64,000 bases of DNA from Epithemia pelagica (taxonomy: Eukaryota > Bacillariophyta > Bacillariophyceae > Surirellales > Surirellaceae), in contig OX337228.1 of assembly GCA_946965045.2 (NCBI GenBank), positions 3,720,001 through 3,784,000 of the forward strand, written 5' to 3'. The notes below the pieces were generated by a model, which was given only the letters and a program-made list of their open reading frames with translations, had not been told where the DNA came from and did not search any database. Numbering within the stretch: position 1 is the first letter of the stretch; every line of letters starts with the position of its first letter. The position numbers were made by a program, and so were the translations under genes. Positions 57,785-64,000 of this stretch are shown here, one piece after another.

Positions 57785-59316
57785 GCGCCCGTGGCTGGGT
57801 CAAGTAGTTGAAATTGATTGCCTTCATGGCTGTCGTAGGTAATGCGGTATCTGTTTTGAGCGGTGTGGAAAGATAAAATATTGGCAGGCCCTTTTGGGTC
57901 ATACCATACCAAGCCATATCCTGGCAATATTGCTTGTTGGTTCAGGATTCGTTCTCCGGCATGGCTGCTGATGGTGATTGGTGTCGTTGCTTGATGGATG
58001 TTGTGTAGAATGCTTGCATTGTGGATGATGTCCACTGTCGATTGATTGTCGAGCAGGATCCAGTCAGGGGATATGTTAGACTGTAAGGCAGAAAAAGAGC
58101 AATGTTGAGAAGATGCGTTTTGGTTCAACATGGATTGGTGGTAAACTGTACCGTTTGAGTTGTCTCTGTTTCTATTGGTGGAGTCGGTTCCCTGAGCTGA
58201 CTGTCGCCCATTTTGTGATTGACTCTGACCAGTAGTGGTCATTGTGGATCCTGTTAACGTGGATGCATCGTCGCCTGGCGTACTGGCGTTCTCGCGCGTG
58301 TGATAGGCCACACCTGTGGCGTTGTTCTCGTTGCTTTGTGTCTGGTGGCGACTATGCGTCTGCATTCTGTTGTCTATGATGGCACGCGCATCGGCCAGTG
58401 TCTTTGGGTAACAGTTGCGTTTGTCCATGTCCAAGTAGGCGTTTTGTAGATGCGATTCATATTCGCGAGCGCCACATGTTCTGATGAAACGGATGGCCAG
58501 ACACCTCTGTTGAGCTTCTTCTTCGTCAACCGTTGTTGCTGACCCAGCACGACCATTGTCAGCCGCTACTTGCTCCAGTAGATCCTTGTCGTATAGCACC
58601 ACGTCCAGTTCCTCCAGGACTTGCGCTTTTGCGCGAAACAACTCGTAATAGTTGTGCAAACTTTGGTTTTTACCCCTGCGCATCGTGTAGAACTCTTCCT
58701 TGAGCTTGTCACGACCGACGAGAGGATAAATGCGCCCGGAATCGTAGGTAAAAGTAGTTTGTTTGATCAATTTTAACAACGCTATCCCGTCGCGCTTCTT
58801 CCGAATGTCATCATATTGCGTCTTCGCCTGTAGTTTGTCTTTCATCAACTGGGTACACTGCCCCAGGATGAGACTAAACATGGCGGCGCGGAAATTCTGA
58901 TACTCCATCACCTGCTCTGCTCGCATTTTATACTTCATCTTCCACTCTTCTACGGCAAGGGTGTCTTTGTCATCTTTCGGCATTTCTACCTGGTCGGGTT
59001 CATTCAGTGACAATTCCTCCACTGACTGCTGGAACTCCAGATTATATCGGTTGAATGTTGAGCCAATGTAACCAACCAGATACTCCACATTGCGCAAATA
59101 CCGCTTGGACTGCGGGTCTTCGGAGTAGTCGAAGATGCAGTCTTTTAATGTAGGTTCTTGTCCTTGAAACTTGTTTGAGTTTCCTTGTTGTCCTCTGCCT
59201 CCACGTCCTCGACCACGACCACCACGTCCTTGTCCGCTTCTTCCTCCGCGTCCGGTCATGCCGCCGCTTAAGGACTCAGCTTGATCGGGCCGTGGTCCTT
59301 GCGGGGGTGTACTCAT
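57781..59316 (-). CDS. Gag and protease of copia element 3
   Basis: ATG at 59316 gives 511 residues. After a Gly/Arg-rich N-terminus (GGRGRGRGGRG) comes a helical capsid-like domain (about 60-260), then a Ser/Thr/Asn/Gln-rich region, and a protease-like ILLDNQSTVDI near residue 425, followed by the strand-rich HAGERIL...LPGYGLVWYDP. The canonical D-T/S-G is replaced by D-N-Q, as in the outer element. The frame ends at ATGA (TGA at 57783-57781), four bases into the pol frame. It overlaps the accessory ORF by 41 nt at its 5' end. Confidence 0.85.
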   Translation of the reverse strand: MSTPPQGPRPDQAESLSGGMTGRGGRSGQGRGGRGRGRGGRGQQGNSNKFQGQEPTLKDCIFDYSEDPQSKRYLRNVEYLVGYIGSTFNRYNLEFQQSVEELSLNEPDQVEMPKDDKDTLAVEEWKMKYKMRAEQVMEYQNFRAAMFSLILGQCTQLMKDKLQAKTQYDDIRKKRDGIALLKLIKQTTFTYDSGRIYPLVGRDKLKEEFYTMRRGKNQSLHNYYELFRAKAQVLEELDVVLYDKDLLEQVAADNGRAGSATTVDEEEAQQRCLAIRFIRTCGAREYESHLQNAYLDMDKRNCYPKTLADARAIIDNRMQTHSRHQTQSNENNATGVAYHTRENASTPGDDASTLTGSTMTTTGQSQSQNGRQSAQGTDSTNRNRDNSNGTVYHQSMLNQNASSQHCSFSALQSNISPDWILLDNQSTVDIIHNASILHNIHQATTPITISSHAGERILNQQAILPGYGLVWYDPKGPANILSFHTAQNRYRITYDSHEGNQFQLLDPATGA

Positions 59317-59980
59317 GGTGTTCTTGACGCGGTGCTAGGTTTTGTCGTTGTCTACGGTGTTGCTCTTGGTCGTGGGTGAAAGGGTTGTATACCTGGATGG
59401 TGTATACAGTTCTTCGACCGTTTGCCTTTCCTCGCGACAACACTATTCCTTTTAGATGAGACCGTTTTTGCACTCGAGCCAACTTGAGGGGATTCAGAAC
59501 CCAGACAGCACTGCCGATAGCCAGGACCGGTGGAATGGATGATGCGTTGGCTGGCAAAACGGGGATATTGTAAATAATCTCCACTCGTCCGTTCTCGTCT
59601 CGTACCACTTCTTCGGCGTCGAGAAAACCGGATGCGTCCCGCGACGACTCCTCGTCTCCACTGGTGTTGTCCGGCACGACGGCGGCTGCCGCTGCAGTTC
59701 GATTCTCCTCGGTTTGTACGTCCACAATCAACGCGCGACGTCTTGTCTGAAAATCGGATACGATCCGTTCTCGTGATGCTGTCAGCACCGTGTTATCGTG
59801 TTCGACCTCCGCCTGATGTTGTTGTTCCAACTCGGCTCGGTGTTCACGAAAGGTCGCCTCGCGCAACTGCACGTTGTGCTGGTGCCGACGATGCACCTCT
59901 TCAAGGCGTTCTTGTTCTTCAATGGAAAGGGCGGTGAGTTGGTTCAACAACGTAGTCAAACGACTGGGATTCTCCGACAT
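59276..59980 (-). CDS. Accessory ORF upstream of gag in copia element 3
   Basis: 234 residues from ATG 59980. An N-terminal coiled coil (LTALSIEEQERLEEVHRRHQ), an acidic/Ala-rich middle and a C-terminal block with AIGSAVWVLNPLKL and TIQVYNPFTHDQEQHRRQR match the ORF at 13800-14483 in the outer element. Its conservation between two diverged copies suggests a selected function, possibly RNA binding or assembly. No known family recognised. Confidence 0.7.
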   Translation of the reverse strand: MSENPSRLTTLLNQLTALSIEEQERLEEVHRRHQHNVQLREATFREHRAELEQQHQAEVEHDNTVLTASRERIVSDFQTRRRALIVDVQTEENRTAAAAAVVPDNTSGDEESSRDASGFLDAEEVVRDENGRVEIIYNIPVLPANASSIPPVLAIGSAVWVLNPLKLARVQKRSHLKGIVLSRGKANGRRTVYTIQVYNPFTHDQEQHRRQRQNLAPRQEHHEYTPARTTARSS

Positions 59981-60024
59981 GCAGTGTACTTCACCTCAAA
60001 ATGAGAATCAAGAGGTAGTTAGTT

Positions 60025-60038
60025 TTCTAAGGAGAATA
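60025..60038 (-). promoter_or_regulatory. Primer-site position of copia element 3, complementary to its own LTR
   Basis: In element orientation the 14 bases after the 5' LTR read TATTCTCCTTAGAA; they pair perfectly with TTCTAAGGAGAATA in the LTRs (plus-strand 60096-60109 and 54151-54164). The first eight bases equal those of the outer element; the next four differ together with their partners. Confidence 0.7.
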
Positions 60039-60251
60039 TGTTGAAACCTGTAACGAACCGTGCTGTAAAGGCAACAATTCCTATAACAAATTACGTATTC
60101 TCCTTAGAATGAGCACTGTTGTTCGTTTCGTTGCTCTCCTGTCCACGTCGTTTTACCTCTGTCCATTCGTCATCATTTGCAGATGGATCTTCGCCTTGCT
60201 CAGTCGCTGTTTTCGTTTGTTCTGCGACTCCTCGCGGGACTTCCTTCAACA
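60039..60251 (-). repeat. 5' LTR of copia element 3
   Basis: 213 bp, reads identical to 54094-54306. The last 40 bp resemble the outer element's LTR end (TTTACAGCACGG against TTTACGGCACGG), so promoter and polyadenylation signals are probably conserved there. Confidence 0.95.
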
Positions 60252-60402
60252 ATAATCAATAATAAAGAAAAAAAGATTCCATTTCTAGTCGCGGATATAT
60301 TTCTTGCCGTCGCTCCAGGCGCCCTGCTCTATTCTCATCGCGGTCGCAACTTTTCGTCCACGATGGCGAAGGTTGGTGTTTTGACCGACGGAGCGTTTGA
60401 CA

Positions 60403-61887
60403 ATGATCTTCAGTGTGATCTGTCTCTTGCTGAATCATCGGACGGTCGCCTTCTTCCTAACGTCATCTCGATCGTTTTCCGAGCTCTATCAGCAGCGGCA
60501 TCTCCAAGTAAATTGTGAAAATGGCATCTCAGAAACTCATCAAACTGAAGAACATCCCAGTCCTGTTGCCAAAGACTTTTTGTTGAAGCGCCAAATTCGT
60601 GTACGCCCACCATTATGTGACAATTCTGGAATGCTACCACTTTTGATGTATCGAGGGGCAAGACCTGAAGCTATTGTACAGACGAACGTCTCAGTTCCTG
60701 TTTCCATGTCCTTGTCCTCATTCCTTCTGCCACATGAGAAAGAAGAAGGTGATTCGCCTTGTGTAAAGAAACTGGAAAAAGATCTTGGTGTCTCGTTATC
60801 GAAGTCCTCTGTAACGATGTTATCGCAATGGAACCAACTTTCTATCATAGATCGACAACGACTGGACCAAAAAATCATGGCGGAAAGGCGTGCATCCCAG
60901 CCTTTGGATCCATCTCAGTCTTTGAACCTTCTGTATGTAGACAGCGACATGTGTGTAGCGTACAAGCCGTCGGGTATTCTCAGTGTACCTGGACCTCGTC
61001 GCAATCCTTCCTTGCTAAACCTGGTGCACGACCTCATGGCACCTTCTCCTCAAGTGAAGGACGGTAACGAGAAGGTGGCTACTGAGAGTTCAACAAATGC
61101 ATCCTTTCTTGGTCAGGATCAAATGGTAGTACACCGACTCGATATGGATACCTCTGGCTTGATTGTGTATGCACTAAACCACATCGCTCTATCGAAACTC
61201 CATGAGGACTTTCGAAGCCGCAATATCAAAAAGACTTATGAGGCATTGTTGGTGGGACATGTACATGTCGCGGAAATGGAAATTGACTTAGATTTGGAGC
61301 GAGATCCAGACAATCTACCATTCATGAGGATTGCACAGCCAAAAATAGGACTCTCCGACAAGATACAATCAGGCGGTCAAACGTCCGATGGATGCACCAC
61401 TTCTACTCTAAAGTCATTTGCAAAAAAGTTCACAAATCAAGCACCAAAACCAAGTAAAACGTTTCTTACCGTGTTAGCATGGGACTACCTGGAGACCCAA
61501 ACTTCCTCCAAAAATGTTTCTGATCGAGATCAAGACATCAATGTGCCAACCACAACAGGACTGCCTGTAACCAGGGTTCGACTTATTCCACATACAGGAC
61601 GGACACATCAACTACGTGTCCATTGTTCCGCTGTGGGGTATCCAATTGTTGGTGACGATATTTATGGCCTTGGAGGACGTACTAGTACTTCCCCGCCGCT
61701 AGATCCTGTGAATGGCAACGACAAGAGCTATTCAAAAGATCCTTCGGCTCCAAATCGTGACATTACCAAATATCATGAGATTCACGAATCTCTTAATATT
61801 CCGTTGTGTCTGCATGCTAAGCAGTTGTGTCTGTTCCATCCTCGAACGGGTGCTCCCCTTTTGTTAGAATGTGAAGCACCATTTTGA
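60403..61887 (+). CDS. RluA-family pseudouridine synthase, possibly plastid-targeted
   Basis: ATG at 60403 gives 494 residues; the frame extends two codons upstream to a TTG. The RluA/RluD fold is clear: LNLLYVDSDMCVAYKPSGILSVPG, the catalytic HRLDMDTSGL (Asp247), RNIKKTYEALLVGHV and VRLIPHTGRTHQLRVHCSAVGYPIVGDDIYG. Such enzymes isomerise uridines in rRNA, tRNA or mRNA. The N-terminus MIFSVICLLLNHRTVAFFLTSSRSF has a hydrophobic core followed by Val-Ala-Phe-Phe, which could be a signal peptide with an ASAFAP-like site for the plastid; this is weaker than for the response regulator. A long insertion (about 310-380) splits the catalytic domain. The copia element lies 147 bp upstream. Confidence 0.85.
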   Translation: MIFSVICLLLNHRTVAFFLTSSRSFSELYQQRHLQVNCENGISETHQTEEHPSPVAKDFLLKRQIRVRPPLCDNSGMLPLLMYRGARPEAIVQTNVSVPVSMSLSSFLLPHEKEEGDSPCVKKLEKDLGVSLSKSSVTMLSQWNQLSIIDRQRLDQKIMAERRASQPLDPSQSLNLLYVDSDMCVAYKPSGILSVPGPRRNPSLLNLVHDLMAPSPQVKDGNEKVATESSTNASFLGQDQMVVHRLDMDTSGLIVYALNHIALSKLHEDFRSRNIKKTYEALLVGHVHVAEMEIDLDLERDPDNLPFMRIAQPKIGLSDKIQSGGQTSDGCTTSTLKSFAKKFTNQAPKPSKTFLTVLAWDYLETQTSSKNVSDRDQDINVPTTTGLPVTRVRLIPHTGRTHQLRVHCSAVGYPIVGDDIYGLGGRTSTSPPLDPVNGNDKSYSKDPSAPNRDITKYHEIHESLNIPLCLHAKQLCLFHPRTGAPLLLECEAPF

Positions 61888-62095
61888 GGGATTTTTGTTT
61901 TTGCTATGCCGCCAAGCGGATCCTAAAAGTAGTTTGGGTCACGGAAACGCTTTTGCACGACTGGAGCGCATGACCAAGACCGAGCCAAAGTCGAAATTCG
62001 AAGCGCGTTCACAACAAGGAAGACGAACGAAGGTCGTAGTTTGTCCTTCTCACAATTACCACGTGCAAAAGAAGTAAAAGAGATTCTCCACAGAT

Positions 62096-63481
62096 ATGTT
62101 TCGAAAGTTTGCTGATCGAGTGAGCGCGGCTGCGTCGAATGCCTTCTCTACCTCATCGGATCGAGATGTGCAGCGTTTAACCGCAATGGGATTTGACCGA
62201 ACTCAAGCGACTCAAGCTCTGCATGCAACCAATGGAAATGTTGACCAAGCGGCCGAGCTACTTCTGGCGTCGGCTCAGACGGAACCGTCACATAACCATC
62301 ATCAACAACCTCCAACGGCACATCAGCTACCAAACCAGCAGCATCGTCCGCAACACAACCATGCCGCTCGAGAAGAAGAAGAATTAAGAAGAGCATTAGA
62401 AGCGTCGTTGGAAGTTTCAAATCTGCCCGCACCAGCTGCAAATCCTCAACCACAGAAACGGACCGCGGCAATGCAAAAGGCTGCTGAAGCAGCGGAAGCA
62501 AGAAACAAGACTCAACCAAAAGGAAAAGGCAAAACATCTCCAAAGTACCAACCGAAACCTACAACGACTGTCAATATCAATTATACGAACAATGGTGCGA
62601 AAATTTCTGCAGCTTCACGGGCTTTGGCTGTGAACCATCCAGGAGTCAAAGTCATCCCCAAACTGCAAGACAAGTCAATAGAGGAACAAATTCTACGGTG
62701 TGCGGATCGTTTAAAGTCCAGCCCAGCAGCAGTGGATACGTTGTACAAAGCTTGTGTAACCATTCAACAAAACCCTCAAGAATCAAAGTATCGAACAATC
62801 GATACTAGCGCCCCTGGATTTCAGCGAAGTTTAGCTCCGGCACCTGGAGCGCTCGACTTTCTTAAGGCATTGAACTTTCAATCGGTTGGCCCTCACAAAT
62901 TGGTTCTTAGTTTGGTGGATCCTGCATGTCTCTTTCTCGGCGTTTCAGCGTTGGAACAGACGAAGCTAACACCAGAATATGTCACAGGTAAACAACGGAT
63001 ACAACATACTGCTGAACTCGCCAAAATACACACAGAAGCTGACCACTCTGAGGAGGAAGCTTTGAAACGTGCAGCCTTTTTGGCAAAGTGCCCCACCGAA
63101 CCACCGGAAGGTCGTGGTGCCTGGATACAAGTGGCTCTCGCAGATCACGAAACCATTCGAAGGCGCTTCGATGCCGACGATACATTACAAGATGTACTCT
63201 ACTGGATGGCTGCTAGCCATGGGTCCATTTTGGTCGAAAAGTTGAGGACGCGAGAGTGGATGCTTCAGGATCTTAATCGTAATCCGGCCGCTCCTTTAGA
63301 CTGTGTCAAACACTCTAGTTCGACTTTGCAGTACTTGGGATGTTGGCCTAGCGGTCGTTTGGAATTGGTTGTGAGTACAAACGAATGGAAAAGTAATGAT
63401 CCGTCGGTACCGAACAACGGGGAAGATACAGTAAGAGGATCGGCACGAGGCCTTGGAGCTGCACCCAAGGAGGCTTTGTAG
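62096..63481 (+). CDS. UBA-UIM-PUB domain protein, likely Cdc48/p97 cofactor
   Basis: ATG at 62096 gives 461 residues. A UBA domain lies at about 25-60 (DVQRLTAMGFDRTQATQALHATNGNVDQAAELLL), followed by a UIM-like helix EEEELRRALEASLE (about 95-108). After a Lys/Pro-rich linker comes a PUB domain at about 200-290 (ILRCADRLKSSPAAVDTLYKACVTIQQNP ... FQRSLAPAPGALDFLKALNF). A further region at about 350-430 (WIQVALADHETIRRRFDADDTLQDVLYWMA) reads like a degenerate UBX-type beta-grasp. UBA and UIM bind ubiquitin; PUB binds the C-terminal tail of Cdc48/p97. The protein would bring ubiquitinated clients to Cdc48 in the cytosol or at the ER. Gene order gives no further clue. Confidence 0.8.
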   Translation: MFRKFADRVSAAASNAFSTSSDRDVQRLTAMGFDRTQATQALHATNGNVDQAAELLLASAQTEPSHNHHQQPPTAHQLPNQQHRPQHNHAAREEEELRRALEASLEVSNLPAPAANPQPQKRTAAMQKAAEAAEARNKTQPKGKGKTSPKYQPKPTTTVNINYTNNGAKISAASRALAVNHPGVKVIPKLQDKSIEEQILRCADRLKSSPAAVDTLYKACVTIQQNPQESKYRTIDTSAPGFQRSLAPAPGALDFLKALNFQSVGPHKLVLSLVDPACLFLGVSALEQTKLTPEYVTGKQRIQHTAELAKIHTEADHSEEEALKRAAFLAKCPTEPPEGRGAWIQVALADHETIRRRFDADDTLQDVLYWMAASHGSILVEKLRTREWMLQDLNRNPAAPLDCVKHSSSTLQYLGCWPSGRLELVVSTNEWKSNDPSVPNNGEDTVRGSARGLGAAPKEAL

Positions 63482-63543
63482 ATGTAATGTTTTAGATGAG
63501 TTACAGCTTTCGCTTCGTGGCGTCGCATTTCTAATTTCTAGGA

Positions 63544-63588
63544 GTACTGTCACCCAACAAATAGCGTTAATTTGTTGGGTAACAGTAC
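63544..63588. repeat. 19-bp inverted repeat (hairpin) beside TACTCCTA motifs
   Basis: GTACTGTCACCCAACAAAT at 63544-63562 pairs with 63570-63588 with one mismatch and a 7-base loop. It is bordered by TAGGAGTA (63539-63546) and followed by TACTCCTAGG at about 63630. Confidence 0.75.
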
Positions 63589-63730
63589 CGAAGAAGTTGA
63601 TAGTGGTACTTCTCTAGGAGGTATCTAGGTACTCCTAGGAGAGCATAGTTTCCAATATACTCCTAGCTATGCGTCTGCTTGCGCATTCCCCGACCATGGC
63701 GATGGAAAAGTTGGTTTCTCGTGTCGGATA

Positions 63731-64000
63731 ATGATGGATGAATGCAATGAAGATTTATTGTTGGATTATGGGGTTCTTCGTGTTCCTCTTCCAAAGGAAT
63801 TCGATCGGGTATATTGGGCCACGACTCTTTCTACGATGACGCCTATGATTATGGCCGGCGAAGGCGACGGTGACTATGCGTTCTATCGCAACATACTGGA
63901 AGAACCCGACTTTCCATTTGAAATGTTAATGGAGTACTTTGCATCCGTGCTAAGCAAGCATTTTGATGTGTCCGTTTCACCTGGTCATGAAGCAAACAAT
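63731..64000 (+). CDS. Partial open frame running off the window end, unknown
   Basis: The frame is open from 63629 to the last base, with the first ATG at 63731 (two in a row). Ninety codons are visible. The sequence is balanced and protein-like (LLLDYGVLRVPLPKEFDRVYWATTLST ... FEMLMEYFASVLSKHFDVSV) with no low complexity. I do not recognise a family. An upstream exon joined at an AG near 63665 is possible. The 3' end lies outside. Confidence 0.45.
   Translation, partial: MMDECNEDLLLDYGVLRVPLPKEFDRVYWATTLSTMTPMIMAGEGDGDYAFYRNILEEPDFPFEMLMEYFASVLSKHFDVSVSPGHEANN

Larger units (their letters stand above)
54094..60251 (-). mobile_element. Complete Ty1/copia retrotransposon (element 3), minus strand, 6,158 bp
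   Basis: Two 213-bp LTRs (54094-54306 and 60039-60251) read as identical, with TGTTGA...TCAACA ends and a 5-bp duplication. Three ORFs in element orientation: an accessory ORF, gag-protease, and integrase-RT-RNase H. It is the same lineage as the outer element at 13510. The insertion split a divergent promoter of about 240 bp between the LRR gene (start 54002) and the pseudouridine synthase (start 60403). Confidence 0.95.

Noticed and set aside
1-64000. tRNA or rRNA genes
   Set aside because: I looked for tRNA arms and conserved rRNA strings by eye and saw none; a covariance-model scan would be needed to exclude tRNAs with introns.

Overview
This 64 kb window looks like nuclear DNA of a diatom, most likely a raphid pennate species. 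The grounds are: short GT-AG introns of about 60-150 nt in compact genes; a gene with seven Helicase-Associated (HA) repeats, a protein type expanded in diatoms; two proteins whose N-termini look like bipartite plastid presequences with a Phe at the cleavage site; and Ty1/copia retrotransposons of the diatom type. The species call is inference, because no marker gene is present. Start codons were set at ATG throughout.

Layout. 1-1007: the 3' end of an RRP7-like rRNA-processing gene and a small membrane-protein ORF. 1460-1570: a 111-bp foldback element. 2222-7672: two head-to-tail copies of a 2,722-bp Crypton-like tyrosine-recombinase transposon, with the 7-mer AGGAGTA at all three junctions. 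8494-13359: an unknown diatom protein, a phosphopantetheinyl transferase, a small two-exon gene and MCTS1. 13510-26736: a copia element (outer) split inside its pol gene by a second copia element of another lineage (inner, 17282-24335); both have clear LTRs and 5-bp target duplications. 27114-41227: a membrane-anchored CxxC protein, a nuclear gene for a plastid-type LuxR response regulator, the HA-repeat gene, TAF1B, a UAA-type nucleotide-sugar transporter, TAF10 and an SRPBCC protein. 41436-45911: a terminal-inverted-repeat DNA transposon with two convergent genes, a RecQ-like helicase and a protein resembling DUF6589. 46092-54002: a nicotinamidase-like hydrolase, an F-box protein, a second SRPBCC protein, a kinesin-13 and an LRR-type protein. 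54094-60251: a complete third copia element on the minus strand, related to the outer one. 60403-63481: a pseudouridine synthase and a UBA/UIM/PUB protein. 63731-64000: an open frame that runs off the end.

The host genes are housekeeping types: ribosome biogenesis and translation (RRP7, MCTS1, pseudouridine synthase), Pol I and Pol II transcription (TAF1B, TAF10), carrier-protein activation, secretory transport, microtubules, ubiquitin/Cdc48 and plastid signalling. They are packed tightly and often divergent. Both independent copia insertions landed in short divergent promoters, within about 90-370 bp of the start codons.

The strongest leads are: (1) the tandem Crypton array with a shared 7-bp crossover-like site that resembles a motif scattered through the non-coding DNA; (2) the helicase/DUF6589-like transposon, whose TACCCC ends and 10-bp target duplication are shared by the small element at 1460-1570; (3) a 14-nt self-complementarity between the LTR and the primer-site position in two copia elements, with compensatory changes between them.
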